A stretch of DNA of 64,000 bases from CAZAFL01 sp964484465. GTDB taxonomy: Bacteria > Bacteroidota > Ignavibacteria > UBA10030 > SZUA-254. The stretch covers positions 1-64,000 of the forward strand of contig CAZAFL010000007.1 in the NCBI GenBank assembly GCA_964484465.1. The letters run 5' to 3'. Positions 48,901 through 57,879 of this stretch are shown here, piece by piece. The translations under genes were made by a program, and so were the position numbers. Within the stretch, counting starts at the first letter, position 1. Every line of letters starts with the position of its first letter. A model generated the notes under the pieces. The model saw only the letters and a list, made by a program, of their open reading frames with translations. It did not search any database and had not been told where the DNA came from.

Positions 48901-50322
48901 GCCGATCGTATAGTCGCCGGTGCGGAGATTGACCGAATGCCACTTGTCCGTGACCGAATCCCACACGTCGAGCCGGTATCCGCGAGTAAGATCTTCAGCT
49001 TGAAAAACGGTGTCGCTTGCATTGTTGTTCACAATCGCATCGTTAAAACTCAATGACTGCGCCATAATGTTGCGGACGTTTGCAAACCGGTTATCGAGAT
49101 ACAGGGAAAATCCCGCAGACCTGAGCGAAGCCAGTGTGGCTTCCGGATCGAACACTTCCGGGTTGTCGGCGGGGTTTACTTGAGCGTCGGGGGTAGCGTT
49201 GCGTTCCGCCATTGCATTCGTATCTAATGTTTCCGCCGTCATAATCATCTTGTGCATCGCCCCATCGACGTCAATCTGGGTGACGCCATAGGTGCGTGAA
49301 TTCATGAGAAGCAGGCCCAATACATTGATGGGAAAATTTGCAAGGCTGAAGTTCCGCGGTTCGGTAAAGAAGGAGCGCCCCCCCATGTCGACCGCATGAA
49401 TGTACGAGGTTTTGAATGCGGGCAGCACAGGTTGCATTGCCCAAGCTCGTTTTGCGTCGATGACGGAAAGCCTTCCCGGCACATTCTCCGCGGTTTCAGT
49501 CACGAAGTCACGCGGCAATTCGAGATCAAAGACCAACCCCAATGCCCGCAGCAGTTGTGGATACGAATTCAACGAACTGAGCGCCTGATGAAAATCAAGG
49601 ATGGTATCCTTGTCAAGATCTTCTTCGATAGGATGATCTTTCCGAGAAGGCGTCGGCATATGGTGAAATACTGAAAATGGCATGGTCATCTTTTCAAATC
49701 CCTCCTTTTCCGTGCCATCATTTATTGCTCCGTCGTCGTCTACCGATTGGGGAGGAAGAAATCCAAAAGAGCCATTGCCGATACTGCCCTCGGTGAAGCT
49801 TTTGACAATATCCCGCTTGCGAGGAGCTTCTTTTCCGTTCCAATGAACCGCAACGCCGTCCAGAAATCCGGAAAGAGTGTTACGGTTAGATCCGCGCTGA
49901 TCGCGACCGGACGGAAGAACGATCGCTTCGCTCGCTCGTTTATAAATGGATTTGACTGCACTGAGCACCCGCCGGATCGGATAGGTGATTATTCCGCGGC
50001 CAGAATAATCGTCAAACGTGTGCGAGCGGACAAGTGTATCCTCCCTGAACAAGGCTTCCCATAACTCCGGCTGCAAAACGCTTCTATCAATCTTTACCGA
50101 GGTAGTTTTAAGGTTCCCGTTCGCTGCATCGTGCGATTGTATCTTGAGCAGCAACCCTTTATCCCGGAGCAGGCGCGTCCACCCCAACCAGTCAGGAAAT
50201 TCACCAAGCTTTTTGCCGCCGGTCAGGCGTGGAGCCACGAAGACCGAAACAGGCATCGGATCGCTGTCAACGCTTATCCCACGCGCCATGATCGTGAAAA
50301 CAATTGTATGTGCTGCTGGCAT
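45901..50322 (-). CDS. UnkB: giant uncharacterised protein, module 2
   Basis: A 1473-residue paralogue of the product of 19641-23162, with about 300 extra residues spread as insertions. I start at the ATG at 50322, which has AAGGAG nine bases upstream. The frame is open further upstream but runs into the UnkA gene. The start lies 14 bases beyond the UnkA stop, matching the 15-base gap in module 1. It opens 'MPAAHTIVFTIMARGISVDS' without a convincing signal peptide. Conserved blocks are listed under module 1. The last 60 residues ('ENFGGSVGPAGILPGQGRI' onward) extend beyond the module-1 protein. The codon mix is somewhat richer in GC than module 1, which suggests an independent origin or acquisition rather than recent duplication. 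Confidence 0.75.
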   Translation of the reverse strand: MPAAHTIVFTIMARGISVDSDPMPVSVFVAPRLTGGKKLGEFPDWLGWTRLLRDKGLLLKIQSHDAANGNLKTTSVKIDRSVLQPELWEALFREDTLVRSHTFDDYSGRGIITYPIRRVLSAVKSIYKRASEAIVLPSGRDQRGSNRNTLSGFLDGVAVHWNGKEAPRKRDIVKSFTEGSIGNGSFGFLPPQSVDDDGAINDGTEKEGFEKMTMPFSVFHHMPTPSRKDHPIEEDLDKDTILDFHQALSSLNSYPQLLRALGLVFDLELPRDFVTETAENVPGRLSVIDAKRAWAMQPVLPAFKTSYIHAVDMGGRSFFTEPRNFSLANFPINVLGLLLMNSRTYGVTQIDVDGAMHKMIMTAETLDTNAMAERNATPDAQVNPADNPEVFDPEATLASLRSAGFSLYLDNRFANVRNIMAQSLSFNDAIVNNNASDTVFQAEDLTRGYRLDVWDSVTDKWHSVNLRTGDYTIGDQLFHVDSEEGFIQLALTQPAKNSEPATDDLYLHEAITRWAGWSLSVPRPSKHLSRYPNSKDAVQKKGDSDPEGKFLENQPDTPFKLTTTFNLPPGTLPRLRFGARYRFRLRAVDLSGNSIGLDEEITKKLIKEFPSAALPNDSDGIPYLRFEPVGAPYVIIRDPKAITGAGSAMERLVIRTFNNDISKDGLAPDTTAGDRHIVPPRSSIEMGEQLGMFDDASGKIDGSKAMWSLIAQRDEGEFKKQKFATAGHDPEEYPLDAGPQINPLPHLPDLFSRGAALRDLPGTENGTLARMGGRTSGTGPAPYKKLSDPNPRPGSAVTVSFGGESGWQQEAGFRLALAEPAPGQTDPKPHWNAIERVLTVFLPKGTSKVVPLSSYLKPEDLPLMGMWKWLSEQIQEMSLSGIESEVPEPGSNVDRIAHILQRTMEGGHWMLTPPRLLNLVHAVQQPLGLPEFTGVDIEHSAVEIVPDKLQRARDRGRTDSNELAPLTAWRYPNSNDALIMGALKIHGASTAKVDLLAAWTDPVDDPALIALTESHHSGTVDELRLPSLNEDFLYAPGIEIRQTGYYDTEHDQIIFARKNDLLGDGNNLFEFTAHAAPRHMLNDTKHHLVSYSAVATSRYQDYFEPDPNTDFTRTGLPVIVDIPASARPLAPEIVYVVPTFGWERQTDSNVKRSIRFGGGLRVYLKRPWFSSGEGELLGVALWSVENPVLDSATRDKFKSFITQWGMDPIWETDLLYGTPSVYNFPDAVAHDLSVTLEEPSASFGSNMPGRVDVVGFPVKFDETRGLWFADITIETQTRTYMPFIRLALVRYQPHALEDAMISRVAVADFAQLPQGRTALITVDPHHPRNVKVTVSGVTPRGPQLPLGSTNSSLSAPTVFAVEVQQKDHNVTSDLAWNSVPASVARVDALPVNPAVNTPDVMLWSGTVVFDQEPDLKNFRLLITETEYISSENFGGSVGPAGILPGQGRIVYSEIANLDVSALMLTDALRNSGF

Positions 50323-50336
50323 GATGTTATAGCTCC

Positions 50337-53300
50337 TTATGCGTACGCGTGTGCATAGAGTTCCCACCGTTCGGGCTCGGGGAACAAATCTTGGAACGTC
50401 GGATCTCCGCTGCCGCCAAAACCGCGTTCAACCGTCAGCTCGACCGATTTGCTGAAACCCAAGACTTCAACATTAACGGTGAGCGTCGCGCGCCCGTAGA
50501 CTTTATCCGGCGATTCATAGGTGAAACTCAGATTGAACTCGACCGAAACGGAGACAATCCCCAAGACGCAAAGCGAGCCGCCCATACGGAGATAGCCTGT
50601 GAGAACCGCGGTGAGATTTCCCCCGCTCTCTTTCTTTTGCAGGCAAAAATAAATGCCGGCAAGGATATGGACTTCGCCGCTTGCCACACCGATATCGATT
50701 GCAGCGACGGCACCAAACTCGAGCGCAGCTTCCAATTTCTTCATACCGCCGGCATCCAATTGCATGGCGAAGAAACCGCCGCCGCCGAGCAAACTTACGG
50801 TCAGCAGGAACGGGTGTTGCCGTTCGCAGAAATTGAAATCAAACGTCGGAGAACCTTCCAAGAATGGAAGCAAGAGCGACGATTTCATGCTGACATCTTT
50901 CAATGCAAACACGCCCACTGCCAGGGGCGGCAGAGCAATACCGAACCCTGCCTTGACGCCTGGAGGATCTTGAACAACGTCAACGGAAGCGCCCGAACCG
51001 AACAGACCGGGAGGGATCGCTTGCCGCAGGTCTTCAACAAAGTGTAGATCGTTGATAAATTCCAGCGGAGGAGCGCCTAATTTCACTCCTACGCTCGGCT
51101 TGCTGCCGGATCCGGAACTGAAAGTGAATTCATCGATGTGCAATAGAACACAATCAGCCAAGCTGACATCGACCCCGACCAACTTTCCGTTTATTTGCGT
51201 CTCCGGTGGCTGGAGAGCCTGGCCCAGTGAAGCGACCGGTTTTCTTATGACCGAATGAATCGTTAAGTTGTCTTTATTTTTTACGGTTAGCGTTGCAACG
51301 CCTGAATGCACCTTATTCATGAGGGAGGGATTCCAATCAAGCGATGTAACAATCTCTTTTCCTATGCCGCTTGCGGCATCGCGGGTCTCTGTCTGCATTT
51401 TCGCGGCATTTTTCCCTATAGGTGCGGAATCTAACAAATCGCCTAATTTGAATACTCCGAATAGTGTTCCCGTACCATCAAACATACTATTGCCATCGCC
51501 CGTAAAACCACCGGCAACATCGTCCGCATCTATCGAAACAGGACCTAAACTTCTGGTCAATGAAGAGATTGCCATGTTGGGAGTGGATATCCCTCCCCCT
51601 TTTTCTGCTGAGAACGTAACTGGAAGTTTGACAGGAATTCTGGCGAATACACCCTCATTTCCATCAAATCCGTTTGACACGTAATCCCCATAGAATTCAA
51701 TTGTTGTCGCCGCATCGCTTCCAATCAGCTCCTGCACTTGCGGAATGCGCACCCTGGCATTACGAAGCGTAGGATGTGAATCCCATGAATCGTCAATCAG
51801 CATTGCATCCGTGACAAGCCGTGTGTTATCGGTCGGATTCGCAAGGTCGCGTTCCGCAAAAGTTATTCTTTGCCCTAAGCAATCTATGGATTTATCGCCG
51901 ATCTTCGACGCAGAATTAAACTCATTAAATGCGCTTTTAGCTGCATTAGAAACTGAACTAAGGTCTCCAAGATCAGTATCATCAACGAACATCATTGGAA
52001 GAGATAAATCCTTTCGCTCCCCTCCTTGATCGACTCCGGTGCAATGAAACCTGAACGGCATCCTGCTTCCACTGCCGTTATCAACTTCCAACCAAAAAGA
52101 ATCCTTAGTACCTGAAATAATATCCGGTTGGGCAAGATCGGGCGTTATGAGCGTGGAAAGACGCATGCTCGTAAACGGATTAGCGCGGAAAACCCCGCCG
52201 TCATCGGCAGTAAACGTTCTCTCCGGAACACGCACAATCACAAACACCCTCTGCATCATGTACGCGCCAATGATACCGCTCGGAGCCGTCATGAATTTCC
52301 GCTCTGTTATCTTAATCTTTGCAGCGGGGAATTTCCCCGGAAGCAGTACTCCTTCATGAACTATGCGGACATAATGATCGCGTCCCTGGCTTGCCTGATG
52401 CACCCATTGTGAAAGTGACAGTTTCTCGGAATCTTGGCCCTCTCCTTCGCCAGGACCGATGACACGGCCCGCAAAAGCAGTTGTGCTCGAACCGGTTAAG
52501 ACGGTCCTTCGTAAAAGGCGGGACTCCATATCTCCCGCCGGTCTCGGTCCTGCGTCGTTAGGGTCGTAAAATCTCCAAGGAGGAATCCAGTCGCCGTGAG
52601 AATTGAGCCATCCGCCCAACGAGGAAAGCATCAATTGTTGAGCGTAAAATGGCTGCGGAACATAAAAGGGAGACGAGGGTGGCGTAACCGCAAGACCCGG
52701 TATCGCCGGAGATGGTTTGGTAAATAAAAAAAACTTCGACGGCTTTTTTACGACAGGTTTTTGATTAAACAATCCATGAAAGCCCGATGTTAAAAAGACA
52801 ATTTCTGCTCTGTCGTCCTTTGTCATTGCCATGATGCCGAGATGTTCATCGGGTCCGGCGGATGGCAGATCCGCGAATCCCGGGAAATCCGGCGACCAGA
52901 TTGCGCGCAATGACGCGGGATTTTGGATGCTAAGGTCTGTTGATTGATTGCCCGTGTTCAAGCAGAGCCGCGTATGCCAAAGCTCGGTACGGCCGCCGAC
53001 AGTGAACGGCGCCGTACGGTGCTGCCAGACGATTTCGCGGGTGGGCGAGATGATCAGGCGATAAGGAAGCTCGATGGCAGTCTCATTCGGACTCGGCTCG
53101 GCGATATTCGGCGCATTTGCAATTTCATCAGGCGATGGATTCGGCCCGATCGCCGCGGTCGGGTTGACGTTGGGAGTGAGTTTTGACCAGTCAAGAATTC
53201 CCTGACTCGAGTACGGAATCGTCACGCCGGAAGGAACCTTAAACGCAAGCCGGCTCGAGTTGCCGATCTTGGCGGTAGCCTGACGTGGCAGACCAGAAAC

Positions 53301-53534
53301 CGGATGAGGGTCTATGATGCCAGGTTCATCAAGCTTTGTGGCGGAAGACTCAAAGTATGCGGTCTCCGCAATCGTTTGCGGTGGGAAGGTCACAATGACA
53401 AACGCATCTTTCGAAGCGTCATTAATTGTCAAGATTGGATTCGACGGGTCGTCCGAATCTATCCGAAGATTGATAAATTCGAACGATAGGTGCAAAAGGT
53501 CATCTGGTCGGATTAAGTCTATCTTATGGAGCAC
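50337..53534 (-). CDS. UnkA: giant uncharacterised protein, module 2
   Basis: A 1065-residue paralogue of the product of 16614-19625, lacking its basic N-terminal extension. It opens 'MLHKIDLIRPDDLLHLSFEF'. Middle blocks include 'ELPYRLIISPTREIVWQHRT', 'LGGWLNSHGDWIPP' and 'SLDWNPSLMNKVHSG'. The C-terminal third has LLGGGGFFAMQL, 'AAIDIGVASGEVHILAGIYF' and 'GRATLTVNVEVLGF', alternating in the manner of beta strands, and ends 'WELYAHAYA'. No signal peptide or catalytic motif is visible. It is followed immediately by UnkB. The upstream DNA shares the string TACTACCCCCGA (53559-53570) with the region before the Tc B-C toxin gene. Confidence 0.75.
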   Translation of the reverse strand: MLHKIDLIRPDDLLHLSFEFINLRIDSDDPSNPILTINDASKDAFVIVTFPPQTIAETAYFESSATKLDEPGIIDPHPVSGLPRQATAKIGNSSRLAFKVPSGVTIPYSSQGILDWSKLTPNVNPTAAIGPNPSPDEIANAPNIAEPSPNETAIELPYRLIISPTREIVWQHRTAPFTVGGRTELWHTRLCLNTGNQSTDLSIQNPASLRAIWSPDFPGFADLPSAGPDEHLGIMAMTKDDRAEIVFLTSGFHGLFNQKPVVKKPSKFFLFTKPSPAIPGLAVTPPSSPFYVPQPFYAQQLMLSSLGGWLNSHGDWIPPWRFYDPNDAGPRPAGDMESRLLRRTVLTGSSTTAFAGRVIGPGEGEGQDSEKLSLSQWVHQASQGRDHYVRIVHEGVLLPGKFPAAKIKITERKFMTAPSGIIGAYMMQRVFVIVRVPERTFTADDGGVFRANPFTSMRLSTLITPDLAQPDIISGTKDSFWLEVDNGSGSRMPFRFHCTGVDQGGERKDLSLPMMFVDDTDLGDLSSVSNAAKSAFNEFNSASKIGDKSIDCLGQRITFAERDLANPTDNTRLVTDAMLIDDSWDSHPTLRNARVRIPQVQELIGSDAATTIEFYGDYVSNGFDGNEGVFARIPVKLPVTFSAEKGGGISTPNMAISSLTRSLGPVSIDADDVAGGFTGDGNSMFDGTGTLFGVFKLGDLLDSAPIGKNAAKMQTETRDAASGIGKEIVTSLDWNPSLMNKVHSGVATLTVKNKDNLTIHSVIRKPVASLGQALQPPETQINGKLVGVDVSLADCVLLHIDEFTFSSGSGSKPSVGVKLGAPPLEFINDLHFVEDLRQAIPPGLFGSGASVDVVQDPPGVKAGFGIALPPLAVGVFALKDVSMKSSLLLPFLEGSPTFDFNFCERQHPFLLTVSLLGGGGFFAMQLDAGGMKKLEAALEFGAVAAIDIGVASGEVHILAGIYFCLQKKESGGNLTAVLTGYLRMGGSLCVLGIVSVSVEFNLSFTYESPDKVYGRATLTVNVEVLGFSKSVELTVERGFGGSGDPTFQDLFPEPERWELYAHAYA

Positions 53535-53859
53535 AAATTGATCCCTTTATTTTGTATGTACTACCCCCGAAATTCCAGCTAATCCCACGTTGTGACCCAT
53601 TTAGGGTCGAAAATTTGAAAGTACAAATTTTGGGATAGTTTGTCAAGATTTTTTTTCTTTATAAAGTTTTTTTGCACCCGCCTATACACGGCTGGCTTGT
53701 CATCAATTTGGAATCACTCACCTTTCTGGGATTGGACGATTGGCTATTGCGATCCATGCAATTTATCCATCCTTGAAGAACTTCCAATAAGGTCCCCGCG
53801 AAATGCAAGAGCCCGCCCTCTGGAATCTCATTTAAATTCCATCCTACGGGTTTCATAGC

Positions 53860-54198
53860 CTAATGCCTCAACTGTATTGGGTACAGATTTTCATGATTCC
53901 CTCCACACAGACTACTGAGTTTTCGATAGGACCTAATCTGCTCTTCAGGAAAGTCGTCTCGAGCCGCCACTGGATTGTAACCCAAGAACTCGATCACATT
54001 TGGAGTGAATTCAAGGGCGGGTGAAGTGCGTCTCTTCTCCCAATTCGTAACCGTTGATGTGCTTGCGTTGACCCTGCATCGCACATCTTTCTGATGTAGC
54101 CCGAGGTGGAGCCTGCAGCCTGTTTTGGTGAAAAGGTTACCCAAGGATGATTGAAGTGATTTGGACGGAACTTTCCACGCTACAAAAATTTCCCGCAT
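53860..54198 (-). pseudogene. Truncated XRE-type helix-turn-helix gene
   Basis: Residues from about 20 to 80 match small XRE regulators: LHLGLHQKDVRCRVN, then 'STSTVTNWEKRRTSPALEF' and 'IEFLGYNPV'. The usual N-terminal part ('IRKRRLELGL') is degraded to 'LFTKTGCRLHLGL'. The first 20 residues overlap, in another frame, the small exported-peptide gene at 54137-54286. The gene has thus lost its own start and is fused to foreign sequence. I consider it a remnant and not a working regulator. Confidence 0.6.
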
Positions 54199-54286
54199 AG
54201 GCTTTCTCAGAAGGCTGAATCAGGGCAACCACCGCGACAATCAGCGCAATGGCTAACATGGCTGTTTGCTTCTTGAACTGTTTCAT
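54137..54286 (-). CDS. 49-residue exported peptide, possibly truncated
   Basis: Too short for routine gene finding. The ATG at 54286 is preceded by AAAGGA with normal spacing. The product starts MKQFKKQTAMLAIALIVAVV, a textbook signal peptide that ends near AYAG. The mature part is only NFCSVESSVQITSIILG. The reading frame stops at the junction with the helix-turn-helix remnant, so the mature part may have been cut short. The single cysteine and small size would otherwise suit a secreted peptide. Confidence 0.4.
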   Translation of the reverse strand: MKQFKKQTAMLAIALIVAVVALIQPSEKAYAGNFCSVESSVQITSIILG

Positions 54287-54322
54287 GACCATTCCTTTCT
54301 TTAATAGTTTGTCGTTGAACCG

Positions 54323-54915
54323 TTAGTTAGAGAGCACTTTCGTTTGGCCCACGAGATTCTGAATTTCACTCGTTTGATCATTTGACAATTCACCTACCCA
54401 TGCCTTCTCCACATCCCCATTTCCGTTCAACCAGAATTGTCTCAGGAACGCCATTAATCTTATACTTGCGGCTAAAGCTTGTATCTTTTTCAACGGACAC
54501 TGTGTAAAAGCCGACATTCTTTGATGTGACAAATCTTACTGTTTGTTCGAGGCTGTGAACACACAGACCGAGGACATTACAATTTTCAGGTTTATGGGCT
54601 GCGATGACATTCCACACGGGCAACATCCTTTCACAATGCTGACACGTGGTTGAAAGCACGAAGAGCAAATATTTTTTCGACCCATCTGAATATTGTAAGT
54701 CTGTTGCCATGCCATCCAAGGTCTGAATTTTTACTGGCTCGACTTTCTGCCCGGGTCTTAGCGGTTCAACCTCTCCCTGCATCGATGTACGGTTAAGCAT
54801 GTTCTTGAACCCTCTGTTTTTGGAGGGTCAAGAAAACAACCTCTGCGGAGAGCAACAGAACCAGTGTGATCGCGCCTAATTGAATCCAGTTAGTTTTCCT
54901 GCTTGTAGTTTCCAT
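54323..54915 (-). pseudogene. TlpA-like membrane-anchored thioredoxin-fold gene with two frameshifts
   Basis: Three adjoining frames read as one gene. 54793-54915 gives a membrane anchor (METTSRKTNWIQLGAITLVL and on) and stops. 54390-54800 gives the redoxin domain with 'KYLLFVLSTTCQHCERMLPV', where C53-x-x-C56 is the active-site pair, and 'KYKINGVPETILVE'. The second half, 'NGDVEKAWVGELSNDQTSEI', continues one frame over. The shift lies in a run AAATGGGG near 54420, where one A fewer restores the frame. Family members reduce disulfides in the periplasm. Two breaks point to a pseudogene, but sequencing error in short runs could also explain each. Confidence 0.65.
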
Positions 54916-55135
54916 GCAGTTTAATTATATGATGACAAAGAAGAATTGTGCCAGGAGGCTTGGACGCATGACTTTACTCCATTAATTTTAATTACCTGAT
55001 CGTGTTTCTATAAGGAAAGCTGCAAACTCTCGAAGCAATATATATTGGGCGGTTTAAAGAGGCAATGGGGGAATGTCCGTATTTTTGAAGCCGGATTCCC
55101 GTATAGAAAGGCGGCAACTGCAGGGATAGAAGTTT

Positions 55136-55456
55136 CTATTTATCCACTGATGTCATTCCTTCCCGTATGGCATATTTGGTAAGCTCTGCAATACTGTGCA
55201 TTCCAAGTTTTTCAGAAATGTATTCTCGGTGTTTTTCAACGGTTTTCACACTGATAAAGAACTTTTCGGAAATCTCTTTTGTCGATTTTCCTTCAGCAAT
55301 AAGCTGGAGAACCTCCCGCTCTTTAGTTGAAAGCTGGAGCGACACAGCCGGCTCCAGTTCTTTCGAGAGCCCGACTGCATGCTTTGCTATGGTAGTCATG
55401 ATTTGGGGACTGACATAGACCTGACCGCGTACCACACTCTTGATAGCATGGGTCAA
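55136..55456 (-). pseudogene. LuxR/NarL-type regulator, DNA-binding half only
   Basis: The 106 residues are the end of a NarL/FixJ response regulator: linker 'AIKSVVRGQVYVSP', then the helix-turn-helix LSTKEREVLQLIAEGKSTKE and 'FISVKTVEKHREYISEKLGM'. In frame with it, just upstream, the linker continues as VEELT but meets a stop codon. No receiver domain with its phosphorylated Asp is found before the next gene ends. The gene has been cut from its 5' half, so phosphorylation control is lost. A free HTH fragment could still bind DNA. Confidence 0.65.
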
Positions 55457-55574
55457 CTCTTCGACTCAGCCCCCTGTCAATTCTATACTGTTTGATCCTT
55501 TCTCCCAGGAAGGTCGCATTGCTCTTGCATAGAACATAATGCATGTCATGCAATCTATTTGATATGAACCTCGG

Positions 55575-57464
55575 TCACTTTCTACGGGGTGCATTGACAA
55601 CTTTTCCTACAGCGACCGGGTTATGCATGCCAACAAAAACTCGCGCTGCCCTATCGTCGCCGATCACTGCAACGTCGAGTGTGGCAGCGTCCAAGAGTGC
55701 CCCCTCTTTCACACCCGCTTTTCTGGCGACTGCGCGCGCACGCTTGTAGACTTTCAAATCAAGATTGCGCGCATAGAACAGCTTTGCAGGAATCCCGCTT
55801 TTAATTTCCCGGCTCCCACAAGTAGGTAAGAGCGACTCATTCGGTGAGACGCGCCAGCTATCGGCATAGTGGTAGTAAAGCTCTTCGAAGTTAAACGGAT
55901 TCGTTAGTACGGCTCCATCGCGCGCGGCGATCTTGTTGACGTTTCCATCGACGTTGGCGAGGAGGCCTCTTACTTTGCCACAGCAGTTGCCGAGACCGAC
56001 GGAGACATCGATCCAGCTTGTGTTAACTGTGGCGCGCACGGAATTGCCGCTCTGGCTCGTTATGAAGTAGACATTCCCCCTTCGGGTGACATCGACACCC
56101 TCAGGCGTGGAAAACGACTTGCCATCTGTCAGATCGGTAGCTTTGCCGTCGATAGTAAGCCCATCGAGGCAGAGAGCGACCACGGTCTTCCCCATTCGCG
56201 TCGCGACGGCTGAGTTGACTGATGCGTCTGGCCATTGCGGCGCCCCCGACACCTGCCGCGTTTGAACGACAAAGTCGGAATCGACTTCCGCCAGTACAAA
56301 ATCTCCCGACGCCTGAAAGTCGTACAATAAGCCTTTGAAAGTAGTCAAATGTGTGTCACCTACGGTGGTTGCATCCGCGCAGTTGGCCGTCGCGTCGCCG
56401 ACGCTGGTCTCGGTCACCAGGATTGCTGGCCCCGGTGGCGACGCGGCAGGTGGAGTCGGGGAGAAGTTTAGATTATTGGTCTCACCTGTAAAACCTTGCG
56501 CCAGACAGTCGGGAGCCGCATTGCTGCCGTAGACGATCTGCGTTCTGGGGACAATTGTCGATCCAGTGTTGAAATTCGCCTGCCCCCCATTTGCATCGCC
56601 GACGATACAGAACTCGGCGGAAGTCCAGCCGGCTGAAGCATTGACGGAATTGTCACCAGAGACAGCGTACATATCGCTTCCTGTGGACAAGGTGACCATA
56701 TCTCCAATTGCAATTGCTGTGCCAGTCAGCGATAAATTAGCCAGATTGGAAATTGGCTGGTTGGGCACGGGCACAGCCGCGCTGTTTCTGTAGCAATAGA
56801 TGTCTGGTAAACCAGGGAACATAAACTGGATCCAATCCGTCCCCGGGCAGGTCGTATTGTATTTTAGCAGCCAATACTGAATGAACAAACTGCCCGAAGT
56901 ACCGTCGTTTACGAACACGAACTGTTCCCAACCCTGGCATCCCGCATTAGTGGAGCCGGTGCAGTCAGTGGTAGCAAAGGGGTCTGTGTTGAGTTGGAGC
57001 GAGTAGGCATTGGCAACCTGCGGCCCCGTTGCGTTAATCTGCCCAGCCTCGCTCGTCACGCCGGTGACGCTGGCGAACGAGCCAGTAGCCGAGATAATAA
57101 ATCCACTATGCGCATGAGCGGAGACATCGTTCCCCTTACCTACAATGAGGGGCTTTGGTCCGCGCCGCGGAATATATGGATAGGGCGGCGCAATAATGGT
57201 CGGAACCTCGCGCCATGCCTTATTCGGATAGGAGGCCTTGAATGCGCCCTTCTTCGGCAGCGGAATCCGCGTCATGGAATCGCGCCAAGCCTCCAAAAGC
57301 CTGACATGTCTTGCACTCTGTGTCTGAAGCCTGGCCGTTTTCGCGGGCACAGGGGTAGATCCTGGCAAATGTTGAGCTGGTGCGGTTGGCTGGGTAAACC
57401 CTGTAACGCACATGGAGAGAAGAAATGCTACTACTGCGATTGATGTTTTCATAGGTTTATGCAT
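55575..57464 (-). CDS. Secreted protein with VWD domain
   Basis: A 629-residue protein with a signal peptide (from 'MKTSIAVVAFLLSMCVTG', four codons into the frame). Residues about 100-340 are unassigned and rich in Gly, Ser and Thr, with 'WEQFVFVNDGTSGSLFIQYW' and paired cysteines. Residues about 365-545 form a von Willebrand factor type D-like domain: 'GDTHLTTFKGLLYDFQASGD', 'FVVQTRQ' and 'VGLGNCCGKVRGLLANVDGN'. VWD domains mediate adhesion and assembly. There is no T9SS tail. Its codons are richer in G and C at third positions than those of most neighbours, a possible sign of transfer. No Shine-Dalgarno site is seen. A palindrome lies about 110 bases upstream. Confidence 0.7.
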   Translation of the reverse strand: MHKPMKTSIAVVAFLLSMCVTGFTQPTAPAQHLPGSTPVPAKTARLQTQSARHVRLLEAWRDSMTRIPLPKKGAFKASYPNKAWREVPTIIAPPYPYIPRRGPKPLIVGKGNDVSAHAHSGFIISATGSFASVTGVTSEAGQINATGPQVANAYSLQLNTDPFATTDCTGSTNAGCQGWEQFVFVNDGTSGSLFIQYWLLKYNTTCPGTDWIQFMFPGLPDIYCYRNSAAVPVPNQPISNLANLSLTGTAIAIGDMVTLSTGSDMYAVSGDNSVNASAGWTSAEFCIVGDANGGQANFNTGSTIVPRTQIVYGSNAAPDCLAQGFTGETNNLNFSPTPPAASPPGPAILVTETSVGDATANCADATTVGDTHLTTFKGLLYDFQASGDFVLAEVDSDFVVQTRQVSGAPQWPDASVNSAVATRMGKTVVALCLDGLTIDGKATDLTDGKSFSTPEGVDVTRRGNVYFITSQSGNSVRATVNTSWIDVSVGLGNCCGKVRGLLANVDGNVNKIAARDGAVLTNPFNFEELYYHYADSWRVSPNESLLPTCGSREIKSGIPAKLFYARNLDLKVYKRARAVARKAGVKEGALLDAATLDVAVIGDDRAARVFVGMHNPVAVGKVVNAPRRK

Positions 57465-57870
57465 TTTTGTTTATGTGGATAGATTTGACAATACCGAAAG
57501 CCTGAACAAGATTAAGCGGAGCAGTCAACACCAGTCTCGCGAACATATTAGACTAAGCGTTCCATCGTAAACTGACGCAAGAATCTTGCGTCACCATCAG
57601 CAAAAAATTAGCTCAAAAGCAAAGGAAATTAATTAATTAGTTTCACGCTGTCAAGTATTTTTTTAATCATTAGAAAAATCTAATAAATTGTCCTACTGAA
57701 TCTTCACAAACCTAACAACTCGAATGCCGATCAACTCAACCCGTGCTCTGCTAAAATCTTGCGGAACTTCCGCAGGAGCTTCCGTATACCCTTATCCCAC
57801 TTCGCCAGACTGCCAAGATCGATAATTAATACTTCTGCCAGCTTACGAAGACAGCCCAGGATACGATACA
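57465..57870. other. Upstream region of the VWD gene with possible gene relic
   Basis: Besides the palindrome at 57573-57593, the minus strand at about 57731-57880 reads LYRILGCLRKLAEVLII and 'KWDKGIRKLLRKFRKILAEH' to a stop, an amphipathic, protein-like stretch without a start codon. It may be the end of a lost gene, but I cannot name the family. Confidence 0.3.
57573..57593. promoter_or_regulatory. Perfect 21-base palindrome, possible operator
   Basis: TGACGCAAGA and its complement flank one central base. It lies about 110 bases upstream of the VWD-protein start. There is no T-tract, so an operator for a dimeric regulator is a reasonable but unproven reading. Confidence 0.4.
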
Positions 57871-57879
57871 AATTTGTTT

